In this document: positions 46,436-58,983 of the stretch, piece by piece
Layout: every line of letters starts with the position of its first letter
Numbering within the stretch: the stretch's first letter is position 1
Assembly (NCBI GenBank): GCA_039545295.1
Contig: BCIK01000001.1
Location: 1,054,001-1,118,000, forward strand
Source: Udeniomyces pyricola
Taxonomy: Eukaryota > Basidiomycota > Tremellomycetes > Cystofilobasidiales > Mrakiaceae
Direction of reading: 5' to 3'
DNA: 64,000 nt
Program-made: the position numbers and the translations under genes
Notes under the pieces: generated by a model
The model's input: the letters and a program-made list of their open reading frames with translations, nothing else
Database searches by the model: none
Told to the model about the DNA's origin: nothing

Positions 46436-47022
46436 GCAACGACGGGGAGGGCGAAGTTGAGAAAGGGTCGAAGACGAACGAGTAGCTGAGGTGAAACGAC
46501 GAGTGACTGCAAGCTCTGGCTAGATGATTGATGATCCAGGATGATCCGTATTCCGTCGCAGGCGAGATTATAATGAATGACCCTTGATTTTTGGGTCTCA
46601 TGCAAGCATGATCATGGACGCTGTCTCATTATCTCCAGCCAGTCGATATTGCCGCATATATCATGCGCATATATATATATATATATACAATATATACATG
46701 ATACAATATATACATGATACAATATATACATGATACAATATATATATGCGCACTCAAGCATCTGACCAGCATTGCGCGAATGTTCATCATGTCGTGATCG
46801 ATTGATAGGCAGGCGTATATATGACATGATGGAAAGAAAGCTTCGATTGATCTCCAAGCCTGGAAGCGCGTCAATCCTGCAGCTGCTTCATCAAATCGAT
46901 CAATCGCTTCAAGCTAAGCTGGACAAAGCCGATTCGATCATCTTGATGACTCCAGATCATCTCCTCCCTCATATATCTATCATACGCCCTCACTGGTCAT
47001 CACTCCGACCCTCCGACCCAAC
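46436..47022. promoter_or_regulatory. Divergent THS1-VPS23 intergenic promoter region
   Basis: 587 bp between head-to-head starts. It contains a TATA-rich microsatellite and four tandem 16-bp units, described separately, and no gene. Confidence 0.55.
46669..46748. repeat. (AT)n followed by four 16-bp tandem repeats
   Basis: A short (AT)n tract leads into four tandem copies of a 16-bp unit, ATACAATATATACATG (46685-46748). The last copy differs by one base (ATATATG end). Read directly from the sequence. Confidence 0.9.
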
Positions 47023-49317
47023 ATGCCTCCCCCCCACGTCGCGCAGTGGCTCGCCAACGCCCTCAGTACTTACCTGTACAAACCTCAAATCACCCAGGCC
47101 GTCCATCTCGCTCTCGACACCTATCCATCCCTCAAGGTCAAGACGGATCAGTACAGTCAGTTCCCTCCTCGCCATCCGGTCCATCTCGCCCGTGACGCGT
47201 CGTTCTTGGCTTCACCTACCGTTTCCCCCTTTGCCATCACATGCCATTCTGCTCATTCATGCTCATCTACTTTGCATCGCTCCCACGTTTGATACAATCC
47301 ATCCCGTCTGATTCCAGCTCACGATGACGGTCGCACACTCCTTCTTCTTACCCTCCATGGCACGCTCCCTATCACCTACGCCTCCAATCGGTACAATGTC
47401 CCTCTCGCGATCTGGTTTCCTCATGATTTCCCTCGAACCTCGCCCATGGTCTACGTCGTCCCGACCAGCACTATGCTCGTTCGCAAAGGCAACGGTGTTG
47501 CACTTGATGGCCGAATCGAAGATGAGGGGGAAGGGAGTTATCTCGCCGGTTGGAAACGAAAATGGGAGGTGAGATGACGACAATCCAAGATCCTCAAGTG
47601 ATGTCCATCCTCGCCCGTGTACGGTAAAACTGACGTTCGATTCAATCCTCAGGCTCATTCTCTCGAAGGACTGCTACAGCATCTCGTAGAACGTTTCTCG
47701 GCGACTCCTCCTGTATATGCCAAACCTAAGACGACGGCGGGTTCAACGCCTTCATCATCGTCAGCCATCTCAGCTGAGAGGCCTTCATCTTCCTCTTACG
47801 ACGGTCAGGCTCGTCCTCCTCCCCCACCGACGCCGCCCACCGGCACGCATCAGCAATATCAACAGCACCAGCAATCATCACCACCACCTCCGCCACCGGT
47901 ACCTCCAGTACCCTCGCATTCCAGTCATTCCCCTTCGCACTCTCGACAGTCCTCTCTGAACGCTGGCCCCCCACCCCCTCCCCTTCCTCACCAAAGTCCC
48001 ATCCGATCCTCATCAACATCCTCCCATCCTGGATACCTTCCACAGCAACAATACCCGCAATACCAGCAACTTTCACAAGCGCAACAACCGCCTTATGGAC
48101 CTACTGGCTCCCTTTCGCCCCAGCACGTTTATTCGCCTGCTCGGCCTCCTCCGTCTACCCATCACCCCCCTCGACCAACGCACAGTCAATCCCTGCCGCC
48201 TTCCTCCGTCAGCGGGTACATCGCCCCACAATCAAGCTACCAACATAATCCCGCTCTCAATGCTCATCCCTCCTCCCATATCCCATCAACATCCCAGCAG
48301 CAATGGCAACAACCTCCGTATCTGGCTCCACCTCTGCACACACAGCCATCCTTAGGCATACATGCCCCTCATCCCTCTTCTTCATCCTCCGGTTCACTTC
48401 ATTCCGCGACAAAAGCTCCAATATCCGCATCTACCTCGTCTTCAGCTGTGCCCAAACCGCGTGAACCCATCCTCGATCTTCTGTCCGCCGAGGACGATGA
48501 CTCTTCACCTCTTTCCCCTAACCCCACGCTCAACTCGACATCCACCAATCCAGCAACTAATCCACCCCCTCGACCTCTCTCTCCACCTCTCTTAGCGCTC
48601 CATCAAACCGTGCATGAAGCCTTGTCGACTTCCCTCCCTACAATCCTCCACCCCTTGACCCAAACGCTTAGTTCGCTCACCCAGCTTCAGTCTACGCTCC
48701 TCGCTGCGCCCGCGGCGATCGAAGATGAGTCCTCGAGGCTCAGGGCCGTCAGAGATGTTTGCGAGGGAGTAGGGAGGGAGTTGGAAGGCGTCGTGGGAGC
48801 GGGAGAGGAGAGAGTCAGGTGGTTAAAGGAGAGGGGGGAAGTCGGGGTGGATGAGTTGGTTTGTGCAACGTCAATCGTAGGGAACCAGTGAGTGGCTAGT
48901 TTTTCTCATATTGCTCAGAGGGATTTTTTCTTTCTTTTTCACTTTGTACATATGTGCGGGTTTCCAGCATCGGCTGTCAGATGAGATGGAAATAGACGAA
49001 ACCTGACTCGTTTCTGACTGGCGTACTTTCTTTCGCCTTCTCCCCCTTTCTGTTGAATAACCCCCCCCCCCTTCCCCTCCTCGTTCCCTCCTTCCTTTTC
49101 ATCTCTCCTTGTCTGATGTCTTTCCGACAATCCTTTCAGACTCATTGATCTCCTAGCCGAAGACTGTGCCATCTCCGATACGATCTACCAGCTCGATCGC
49201 GCGCTCTCAGCCGAACGGCTCGACCTCGAGCGGTTCCTCAAAGTCACTCGCGGCCTCGCCAGGGAGCAGTTCATGAAGCGCGCGTTGGTCGAGAAAATCC
49301 TGAGGGGAGGAAACTAA
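47023..49317 (+). CDS. VPS23: ESCRT-I subunit Vps23/TSG101
   Basis: Four exons (47023-47155, 47318-47568, 47653-48887, 49140-49317) give 598 aa. An N-terminal UEV domain (catalytically dead E2 fold) covers about residues 1-145: LYKPQITQAVHLALDTYPSL, LLLLTLHGTLPITYASNRYN, PLAIWFPHDFPRTSPMVYVV and GSYLAGWKRKWEAHSLEGLL. A very long Pro/Gln/Ser-rich disordered linker follows. The C-terminal helical stalk and steadiness-box region holds LIDLLAEDCAISDTIYQLDR and FLKVTRGLAREQFMKRALVE. Vps23 binds ubiquitylated cargo and Vps27 and helps sort membrane proteins into multivesicular bodies. The linker is far longer than in yeast Vps23 (385 aa total). Confidence 0.92.
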
Positions 49318-49753
49318 GGAGTGGACTCTGATTTGGGAAAGTTCGTCGTTGTTCGAGATCGTTCCGGTGCGGTCAATCTTTCTCTTCGAAAGGTCGTAGA
49401 AGGTAAAGGAGGGGGGGAGGGGGGGGGGATTTGAGGGGAGGAAACAGAAGCCTGTGTGTCATATTCGATAACATGGCTCAAAGATCATCCTAGGACATCG
49501 TTTGACGCCCCAAAGACATGGAGAGATTGATGAACGACACGGCTGAAACACACTGCACAAGCAACATTCGATTTTATTGGGGTCGGGCGATAGTCGAACA
49601 TGAGAAACCTCAATCCTAGAATCATCTACCAAGAAGTTACGTTAACAGACGGAAGAAGGAAAACACATGAAAACAAGACCCTATTCAAAACTGGGTGGGG
49701 GGGGAGGAGGGGGATATCAGCTGAGGTTTCGTTTCCTCTTATTATGGGTGATA
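49318..49753. other. Convergent intergenic region
   Basis: The 3' flanks of VPS23 and DPH7, with G homopolymer runs near 49410-49430 and 49695-49712. No gene is seen. Confidence 0.6.
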
Positions 49754-51799
49754 TCAAGCTTTCCACAGATGCAAAGCGTGATCGTAAAAACTACAACTCC
49801 CAACCAACGTCGTCCCGCTCAATCCTTTCTCTCCATCCTCTGCAGCTTTCAGAGGGATCACTTCCCTACTCCAATCACACCCATACGCTAAACTCTCATG
49901 ACCTACAAACCTCACCCGAACGTCTCCACCCACAATCTTCCCTTTCCCTTCCTCTTCCTCTCCTACCTCCCCGGCACCCTCGCGGACGACGGTGACGACT
50001 TTGAACCCATCATGCATGCACGCGACCAGGACGTCATCCTTTCGTTTAACGTCCGGGTGCCATTTGATGCGCCAAGCACCGCCTCCGATATCGACGGGAT
50101 CGGTAAACAACGGACGGAGCGGCGGTGAGGTATGAGGGGCGAAATAGTGAAGCGTCGAGTTGTAGGATCCGACGGCCAGGAGGTTGGGAGTGTGAGGTGA
50201 GGTTTGGAGACAGGTTATGCCGGCGTCAAAGCTGGAGAGAGACATGCGGGAAGAAGAGATAAGAAACGAACGAGGTTCATTGGGGATGAAGGGAAGAAGA
50301 AGAAGCAGAATGGGAGGAGATTAGGATGGGTTGATTGCCATAATAACGCGTTACTTCTTGAACCCTCGAGATGATCATGACCTCTTTTCTTTCTTTTTTT
50401 TTCTCGATCGTTCCCCTCGCCCTTCATCTCATACTCCCAGCCTTCAAGCTCTTTCCCATCAACGAGCACATCACCATCAACTTCAAGAAGCAGAGAACCG
50501 GAAGTCTACGATAAAAAATAAAAAAAAAAAAAAAAAATTACGCACCTCTTTCGATTGACCCAAAGCGGCTCTTCGCAATCCCCAGAGATATCCCATCCTT
50601 TGAACGTACAATCGTCGCCTCCAGAGTAAACGAGATCCTTCTTCCAACCGTCAAAGGAGGCGACCCAGGGCTCAAAGTCGTGAGCTTGCCAGGTCTTGGT
50701 GACAGATAGATTCGAGGCGGATGGATTGTTAGGTTGGGAAGAAGTTGGGGAAGGCGTCAGGAGGGTCAGTTCGCCCGAGGAGAGAGAGGTGATGAGGGAA
50801 CCTGGATCGTCACTGAATAACACAACGTTAAAATTTGTCGATACGTGAGATCAATCCGGTTAAATGGACATCGAATGAGATGTGAACAGAAGACCACGAT
50901 CATGAAGAAGGAGGAGAGGAAGAAGAGAACGAACGCATGGATTCGGTTCGACCAATCCAAGGAAAGAACCAGCGTCTTGGGGTCCGTGATTTGCAGCGTT
51001 TGTAGATTTTCAAGTTGGTTCTGATGATCCCAACATTTTACACACAAGGTAGCCATGCGTTGAGTCCAGGGAAGGATCGATCAGTACGACGGGCGAGACC
51101 GTGCGAATGGTTTAGGAAGACAGAGAGTGAAGGAGCAGAGATTTACCAGAGTCTCGTTCCATGCGTAGGTGACGACTCGACCTTCGGCGTCTGACAGGGC
51201 AAGGATCGAGCCATATTCCGGGTCCAAACGAGGGTTCCTATGTGGCCAGTAAGGAAGCACAACCGTGGGAGTGTCATCAGCAGGTGAGGCTACAGCTGGA
51301 AGGTAAGTAGAGGGGAGATCGTACCACTTCAAATCGAGGATAGCGGGACCTTCAATCCTCTGCAGCTCTTTCCTGTGATGTGGTTGATGAGAACAAGAGA
51401 GTCAGACAACCAAGCCCTTGCGCTCTAGATTGACAAGTGTTATCACCAACATGGTTCCCTCGACCGCATCGGCTTCATAAACGAGCAAGCGTCCCTTCCT
51501 CTTTGCGGGCGGGGTGATCATCTCGACTTCATCGTCGCTATCCGCGCCTAAAACGGATGTCTGCTGGACAGGCGCGGGTTCAGGAGCGGAAGGCTCAAGC
51601 TGGTAAGTCCCGACGACGAAGACGCGAGGGTGATGTGGAGAAAACTCGAGGGCGTCGGCAGAGTAGACGGTGTCAACATAGGATAGAGAGGGCGCTATGG
51701 ATGCAAAGGGCCAAAGGGGTCAGGATATCATTGCAAGATCGAGATTTGAGAAAAAACCAGCCTCGTGCTTGGTGGTGTGTGGGTTTGTTTACCTTGCAT
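49754..51799 (-). CDS. DPH7: Diphthine methyltransferase (WD-repeat), Dph7
   Basis: Seven exons (51793-51799, 51451-51694, 51325-51372, 51147-51237, 50935-51020, 50546-50812, 49754-50231) give 406 aa. The protein is a WD40 propeller. Dph7-type features are YVDTVYSADALEFSPHHP, KELQRIEGPAILDLKW, ILALSDAEGRVVTYAW, TWQAHDFEPWVASFDGWKKD, YSGGDDCTFKGWDIS, FDAGITCLQTSPHTPNLLAV, GGGAWRIKWHPD, VLVACMHDGFKV and GHESLAYGCDWSR. Dph7 demethylates the diphthine methyl-ester intermediate so that diphthamide on elongation factor 2 can be completed. The first coding exon is 7 nt (ATGCAAG). Intron 2 uses GTTGGT and intron 5 uses GTTCGT. I placed an intron at 51238-51324 because it gives the tighter family match; it is also open in frame. 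Confidence 0.88.
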
Positions 51800-52016
51800 G
51801 TCAAACAATGATGAGCAAGGACAGTATCGACGAGGACGAGGAGGCTTTGGACAGAGGTACCAGTGGTGGTAAGCCGATGGAAGATGCGACAGCCCGCTGT
51901 CTCATTCGGCACTTGCTTTGAATTTCGGTACGCTTCGGTCGTCGCCGACGACAAACATCCTGACTATCTGCACTAATCAGTGAGCAACTCTCATGGTGAT
52001 ACACATATGCTATATA

Positions 52017-53228
52017 TCAGATCTCAATCCTTCCATCGAGTAGCCCCGCTTCGATCTTCTTTCCTCCCACCTTGTCGCATGCCTCATCCACAGTTCCCGT
52101 CCGCAGGGCAATCACGATCCGATGTGCCTCCCGACCCCATTGACCTCGTCTTCCGCCTTCTTCCCCCAAACACCTCGCTCTCTGTTCCCAAAAAGCCCAT
52201 CGTTCCTCGCAAAGCCCCCCTTTTTCAGCATGGTTGCCATTCCCAGTCCGCTCGGCTTCTTGCTTCCAAAGCTCCCCTGCTCTCAAGGAGCGATCTCCGA
52301 GACCAACCTCGCCTAGACTCTTGACGGTCCTCCCGGCAATCCTTAACCAGATCACCGCCATCTCCAACTCGAATCCCCCTTCATCCCATAACAACTCAGC
52401 TGATCTCTCATATTCAGTCCCTCGATTTAAGTCCGACGTTTCTAGAGGCGAATCCCGCAATTGCCAGACAAAGTAAGTTTCCCAGTGTTGCGACCCAAAT
52501 GTCGCCGTGTCTGCCGCGAGATGCGCGAGGAGGGTCGAGAGGGAACGGTATGCGGCCAACAAGGGCCCGTAGCGACGATCGATTTCGTCATTGCTCAGAC
52601 TCGACCCAATCGAGGAGGGAGCAGACCGGAATGGACCTGGTACGATGAGGCGCGAAAGTGATGGATGCGGGTCAGTGGGGGGGGGGGGGCATGTGGTATG
52701 ACTGTGGTTTTCATATGACGTATATGTGCGGCAATCCTGGCTTTCAACCAATCCTGTTCAACTAAAATGGGTCGATCTGCAACAGATATCTCACGTACCA
52801 TTGAACGATTCCCTCACATGCGGACCAAACCACGGCAGATCTTTCCATCGAAAGGGGACACCCCATACGTCTTCTTCACCCAGGGCTGCCTCTGGCAAAG
52901 CCATGAAAGCCTTGAGGAGATCTACGCCCCGTTCTTCTTGTCCTCGACATTTGAGACACAAAAGTGGCCACAGGGCATCTGGGTCGGACCATAGGTAGGA
53001 TTCTAAGGTTGACGACCCGGAGTGATGGACATCGTTCGAGAGGAGAGTTTGGAGGGTTGATGCAACTTGGAGAGCGGTGAGTGAAGCGAACGAGTTCGTG
53101 TTGCGTTGGTCTGAAAGGGAGGATGATGTGATTTGCGGATGAGTTTGGTTGGTGGTATCGACATAATCGTCTGAAGGGCGGGTGAAGTAGGTGTCAAGGA
53201 TCGAAGTCAATGTGGCGAGTCGAGACAT
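52017..53228 (-). CDS. Unrecognised conserved-looking protein
   Basis: Three exons (52799-53228, 52720-52761, 52017-52636) give 363 aa with all phases consistent. The ATG at 53228 (MSRLATLTSILDTYF) is the only good start. The N-terminal half has Trp/Leu-rich helical segments (LWSDPDALWPLLCLKC, VWGVPFRWKDLPWFGPHV). The C-terminal half looks alpha-helical and charged (YGPLLAAYRSLSTLLAHLAA, FELEMAVIWLRIAGRTVKSL, EERWAFWEQRARCL). I recognise no domain. Intron 2 holds a 14-base C homopolymer, so a sequencing indel there would not affect the protein. Confidence that it is a real gene is moderate; no function is proposed. Confidence 0.55.
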
Positions 53229-53943
53229 GATCAACGTCGAGGTCGTGGTGAGTTGGTCGAGATCGTTAGAGACCGATCAACCGATCAAGAGATATCAAGG
53301 ACGCAATAACATGAACAGGTGGCGTCGACGCATCGCATATATATATATATATCAGTTATCGAACCGATCGATCATGTGGGCTATTCTAGTTTTTACTTGC
53401 ATTTTCGTCTGCATTCCGATCCGCTGATGATGTTTTCTATGGAGTTCTAGGAGACACACCAAGTGGAAAAAAAAAAAAAACCTGCGAGTCGAGAACCTGT
53501 TATTGTTCCGGCTTTGGACTCTGAGTCGATCTTAGAATGGTTCAACGAAAACAAAGAGGGAAACCTGCCTGAGACGATCGATTTCCAAGAAGAAAAAAAA
53601 ACACAGGGAAATGTAATTGGGAAGAACGTATCAAAAAAGGAGGTACAAACACCAAAGAGGTCCGAGATTGGAAGAGCAAACAAGAAAGCCAAACTAAGAG
53701 TATTTAAGAAGAAAAAAAAAATGCGATTAGGACCATCACTGGGACCAGAGTGAGACAGATCAATCAGGATTAAACGGATGTTGAGATCAAGAAACGCGAA
53801 AAAGAAAGAAGGGGGGGGGGGGAGGAGGAAGAGAGGTTATGTAGGTTTGCGATTGGACCCAAAAGAAAACAGACCGATCGCGAGTGGATGGATGCATATA
53901 TAAGTTCGTCAACCCCCTCTCCCTCTCTTCCCTTTCACCACCA
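53229..53943. other. Intergenic region, A-rich
   Basis: Upstream side of the unrecognised gene and the 3' flank of LCB1. It has several A runs, a G run at about 53811-53821 and an (AT)n stretch near 53338-53351. The A-rich plus-strand open frame here (53463-53753) was not accepted as a gene. Confidence 0.5.
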
Positions 53944-56562
53944 TCAACGTTTCTTGCCGAGAACTTTGATAAGCGACGCTCTGAGTGAGAGAGGAGGAAA
54001 GCAACAGCGCAAGCACAGACAACGGAAAAAAAGAGGCAAAGAGTGGAAGAAAAGAAGAAAAAAAAGAAGAAGAAGGAAGAGAAGATCGTTTAGTATCTTC
54101 TTATGCAACCTTTCAGTGTCCAACCCGACTATGGATCCTCTGTATCCGTCAATTGGCATCTGTTTTTCAAACACTCACTTGATCCCTGCTACCGACTTTT
54201 CGACCTCCTTCTTGGTATGACTCCCACTCAAGCAAATCTTGATGCTCGGCCTGGCCTCAAACGTTTCTTGACCTCTCAACCGCCTCGTCCTCGTCATGAG
54301 CACGCCATGTGAATGCAGCGCTTCGTCCACCACCTCCTGCAACAACCTCTCCTGATCCTCGATGCCCTTTTCGTCGACGGGATCCTCACTGGCGAGTTGG
54401 AGGTGGATCAGTGGCGAGAGCGGGTCCGAAGGGATGCAAATCAAATTGTCGAGCTTATCGAGAACAGACCGAACGAGCTTGATGTGTTCGCGAAGGGTGA
54501 TGAAGATTTGCGGCGTGGATTGGAGGATGGAGAGAGAGGCGGAAGAGGTGGTGGCGAGCATCGCGGGAAGAGAAGCGGAGAAAACGTAGGTCGCAGAGTT
54601 GATCCGCTGTCAAATCAAATATCATTAGGCGAGGAAACAACGACAGGGAGGGGAGGGGAGGAAAGGGAAGGGGAGGCAAGTTCAGGTTGACAACCGACGT
54701 CAGGATTATTCACGGCGAAGAGTATCATCTGATTAGAAAAGGTACGCGGTACTTACCTGATGCTCGGTAACGACTCTTGACCCAGCACAGAAGCCTCCGC
54801 CCGCATTGAGACCAGTCGCCATAGATCCAACTAGCATATCGACTTCGGCAGCCTGAAACGAGGAGAAACGTAATCAGTAAGAGCTCGTCAGCGAGAACAT
54901 ATCAACATCTAGACCACATAATAAGTGTAAGAACCCACGGGAACACCGGAGAGTTCCGTCAGTCCTCGCCCAGTCGCGCCGAGGACACCAAAGGAGAAGC
55001 TCTCGTCGAGAATCAGTCGGAACTTGTACTTTTTCTTGAGCTCAATCTGATATGTACAGATGTATGACGGAAGTAGATGGGCTAGCGAGTTAGCATTGGA
55101 GAAGCGTGCTTACCCTTTACTACCATCCTCCTCCCCCTCCCCCTTCCCCTTCCTTCGCTTGGCTTGCATTCACTCTGATCTTACGTACCAAAGCCTCAAG
55201 ATCGCTAATGAAGCCATCGTTCTCAAACAGACCCTCGGTGACGATAAACCTTCGGGTGAGCTTCTCCCCTTTCCTCTTTGCTTCGCGCGTGACTTGCTCG
55301 AGCACCTGCTCCAAACTGCTCATGTCACCATGCTCGTACCACTTGATAGTAGATCGCGAGATTTGGAGCCCTTTTTGGATCGAAAAGTTGCAGAGTCGAT
55401 CGGCGACGATAATGTCGCCTCGCTTGGCAAACGAAGGAATGACAGAGGCGATGCAGGAGAAGGATTGGGCGTAGATGATCGAGGAAGGAACTTGGAGAAA
55501 GGTTGAGATGTCCCGCTCGAGTTGGCGATGAACATCTGGTGGAGACCAACCAAATGGATCAAATCAACATTAACATCAGTGTTCTTTCTCTTGGCAAAGA
55601 TATGGATGCCTTCGGAAGCCGTACGGCTGGGAGTGATATACAATGAATCGATTCAGATCACCCACCGATGGTGCCGTAGAAGCCACTCGGCCCACACGTC
55701 CCGACGCCGTACTTTCGGAGCGTGTCGAGGGCGACTTCCTTGAGCTTCTCGTGCTCGGCGAGGCCGGTAAAGTTGTAGCTGGCGAAATTGATGACCGTCT
55801 TATTGGGGTTCGAGACAAGGCGGACCTTTGGACCCGTCGGGCCTGCGATAACTGGTAGGGTAGAGAGGAGGGAATTGTCAGGCGAGGTCGCAGACGGGGC
55901 CGCGACGAGCGGTTCCGGCGTCCAATCGAGAACAAGCTCATCGATTTCCTGAGGGGGTAAAAAGAGAGAAGCCATCGATGAATCAGCCGACGCGTGCGAG
56001 GGCTCAGACTCGGTCGTACGAGTCGTGAGTTGGAAGGAAGCAACATGGATTCGACGGTATGGATAGAGTGATTCGTCTACCAAAGAGGTCGACACAGATG
56101 GACGTCGTCAGAAAAGGGGAGGGCTTCACCTTTTCGGTGAGCTTGACAAAGTTCTTGGCCGATCTATCGGTCCTTGTCCGACTGGTGAGGATAGTTCGGA
56201 CGGCAAACGCAAAGAGGGCAAGCTCGAGGAGCGTCCGCCAGGGATCGTTCTGATGGGATTTCCGGATGTAGCGGAGAAGGATGGCCGATCCTGGGATGCT
56301 TTGAGGGCGGAGCAGAGGAGCGAGGGAACAGTGAACGAGATACGTTGGATCGTGACGAGGAATGAGTATTGGATGTGAGTGTGTGAAAAAGAAGGCCGAG
56401 CAAGGAGGAGGGACGTCGGCAAAGCAGGGGAACCAAGGGGGGGCCTGCGTGTTTGGCTTACGTGTCAAAGGCGGCCTCGAGTTGGCGCGAGAGCGTGGTG
56501 AGAAAGGCGAGGGCCGTCGAGAGGGCAGGCGGCGGGAGGGAGGTTGGAACAGGGTCCATCAT
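53944..56562 (-). CDS. LCB1: Serine palmitoyltransferase subunit 1
   Basis: Eight exons (56462-56562, 56130-56298, 55666-55948, 55189-55535, 54939-55046, 54757-54852, 54179-54606, 53944-53980) give 522 aa. A short N-terminal segment and a membrane-region sequence ([17 protein letters not shown]) precede an alpha-oxoamine-synthase fold: [100 protein letters not shown] and [19 protein letters not shown]. At the last motif the PLP-binding lysine of the catalytic partner Lcb2 is absent, which is diagnostic of Lcb1. The Lcb1-Lcb2 complex in the ER makes 3-ketosphinganine from serine and palmitoyl-CoA, the first step of sphingolipid synthesis. Splice sites are canonical. The gene is divergent from the ArfGAP gene. 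Confidence 0.94.
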
Positions 56563-56864
56563 GGATGGGAGGTTGATTGTGGGATGGGATGAAGGCCCGT
56601 GGGGTGTGGGGGATGATGGATGAGGGGATGAACGAGGAGAAGGTGTCAGGTGAGGAAGGGGTGTAGGTATATATGTATATGTATATCTATGCTCGATGGG
56701 TGATGGTGATGGTAATGAGTGGATTCGTTGTGTTCGGTGATGATCGACTTGCGTATATGCGTATTTAGTCACCGCGTCCGTCTACGATGATCAATGATCC
56801 CTCAGCCAATATTCTTCGTTCATTCACCCTACCATCTGACCCACTAGTACCACTCACATCAACC

Positions 56865-56910
<46 letters not shown>

Positions 56911-56926
56911 TACACATACACACACC
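56563..56926. promoter_or_regulatory. Divergent LCB1-ArfGAP intergenic promoter region
   Basis: 364 bp between head-to-head starts. TATATGTATATG repeats lie on the LCB1 side near 56668-56690 and a (CA)n tract directly precedes the ArfGAP start codon. Confidence 0.55.
56868..56925. repeat. (CA)n microsatellite ending at the ArfGAP start codon
   Basis: A nearly pure CA repeat with a few TA interruptions runs up to the start codon at 56927, so it is probably transcribed in the leader. Confidence 0.85.
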
Positions 56927-58983
56927 ATGGCATCAAAGGCAAAGACTACAGCCCAACTCGAACGACTCACCAAGATCCCTGGAAACGGTCAGCCTCACAT
57001 CTTTCATTTGCTCCGCTCGATCCCCCTTTGTCCTCCCCGTCCATCTCATCATCCATCATCTCACATTCCCTCGTCTCTCTCTATCTCTCTCTTACAGATG
57101 CCTGTGCAGACTGCCGGGCTCCTGCCCCCAGATGGTGCAGCTGGAATCTCGGCATCCTTCTCTGCGTCAACTGTTGGTTTCGTTCCCTTTTACTCGTGTC
57201 TTCTCTTCAGGCTTGCGACCGACGTCCTTGACGTATGGGCATCTCATCTCGAAATGGGCGCGCATGAATTTTCCGACCTCCCAAAAAGAACCAGGACAAC
57301 GATCCCCGCACGACGCTCTGACTGACCTATCAGAACCTCCAATGCTTCCGCTAGGTGCAAGCGTCCACCGCAAGATGGGCACCCACGTCTCCAAGATCAA
57401 GAGTCTCACGCTAGAGTACGCATTCTTTGGCGCAGTGACGAGCCCGACGGCGACATCAACACTGCCCAGGCCTTTTCTCACACGGTTGCCGGTCCTGACC
57501 TACTTCTTTCTGGTTGAATGCCCTTTTCCTCCCGCTTGTAGTACGTTCACGCGTGAGCAGGTCGAGAGCATCCAAGCCATGGGCAACACTAAAAGCAACG
57601 CCAAGTACAACAATGACGACGCCCGGAATCCTCCCCCAACAAACCTCGAGGACTCTTCCCGCGACAACGAATTGGAGAGGTCAGCTCTTAGTTTCCCTTT
57701 CGACCAAGTCGTCAATCACAGAAACCTGACCGGACCAGAACCTACTGGACTGACCAACGTTTCCTATTGTTTTTGGCAGGTATATCCGCCGAAAGTATAC
57801 CTCTCCCCCCACGCGCCCGCAGATGCTTACCCCATGTTCTTCCCGTCTTCCCCCACCACCACCACCACCGGCCCGAACGACTGCCTCTCCAAATCGTGCC
57901 TATACTACCTTCACGTCCGACATTGATTTCAACACTTCCGAAGCTCCATCCGCACCTCTAGCTCGAGGGCCTTCGCGCGCCCAATCGACGCCATTGCCCG
58001 CTTCGCAAGAGCCGCCGCAGGCGTCTCCCATCTTTGGCAGGACGAACGAGCACCGTCCATCGGGAGGTAATGGGGGACTCCATCCGGGAGGGATAGAGCC
58101 GATGCGACGCGGAAGACCAAGCTCTGCTATGGGTAGTCAGATGGGTAGCAGCAGTATTAGTGATTCTGGAGTGGGTGAGGGTAGTGGGCAGTCTCTTCAA
58201 TACGCATCCCAACCAGCGACGACGTATCAACCTCCCCTTCAGTACCTCTCTCCTTCGCAGCCGCAAAATCAACCTCAAGGGCCGTACTACCAGCCATCGT
58301 TGCAGCCGCAGCAAACCGCTTTTTCGGACCTCGCTGGGTTGAGCCTCAGCAGCGGAGGAGGTCCATTCAATCCTTCCCTATCAGCACAACAACCATCGGC
58401 ATACACTTCATATACGCCTAACCTGCAACCATACCCCCAGCAACATCAACAGCAGCAGCAACTTGCATATCCAACTGCCACTTCTTTCCAAACCCAACAA
58501 CCTCAGGGCTATCCGACGACGAACATCCCCCAATCTATGATGACACTAAACCAGCCCCACCAGCAACAGTCTCAGCCTGCTCTATCGAACGGCCCATTTC
58601 AATCCCAATACCCTAATCTTTCCCTTCCATCTTCATTCCAACCCGTTCAATCACAACAACAACAGCAATCGACGTTCTACCCCCACCAGACATCGTCTTT
58701 GCCACAACAAGCCGCATCCCAACAACCCTTCCTCTTCCCATCGCATCACCCCGGCCAACAACAACAACAACAACAACACAATTCCCCTTTATACGTTCAA
58801 GCTACTAACCCACAATTCCAAACCCAAAACCACCAACAACAACAATCACCCCCTTCTGCTCCTGCTCCCTCTTCTTTTTCTTCGTATACCGCCTCGATGC
58901 CATCTTATCAAGGTGGGTTCATGAATTCCATGATGCCCGGCGGCGGTGGAGGTGGAGGTGGGGGTGGACAATGGAGTAGATGA
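56927..58983 (+). CDS. ArfGAP zinc-finger protein with Gln-rich tail
   Basis: Five exons (56927-56987, 57098-57172, 57355-57415, 57542-57679, 57780-58983) give 512 aa. The N-terminal ArfGAP domain (about residues 5-125) has the zinc finger CADC-x16-CVNC, the catalytic Arg context (ASVHRKMGTHVSKIKSLTL), EQVESIQAMGNTKSNAKYN and RNPPPTNLEDSSRDNELERY. A long low-complexity Gln/Pro/Ser-rich tail ending in poly-Gly follows. It fits the fungal Age2/SMAP group, which stimulates GTP hydrolysis by Arf in Golgi-endosome traffic. Intron 2 uses a GTTGGT donor that restores the last Cys of the finger. At the exon 3-4 join the usual acidic-Trp pair reads Asp-Thr-Phe, so that acceptor is slightly less certain. 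Confidence 0.9.

Noticed and set aside
52680..52700. Frame change at a C homopolymer in the unrecognised gene, first read as a frameshift
   Set aside because: A GT-AG intron (52637-52719) with a CTGAC-like branch site removes the homopolymer and keeps the frame.
53463..53753. A-rich 96-codon plus-strand frame between LCB1 and the unrecognised gene
   Set aside because: Lys/Glu-rich composition simply follows the A-rich DNA; there is no motif, and it lies in the 3' flank of LCB1.
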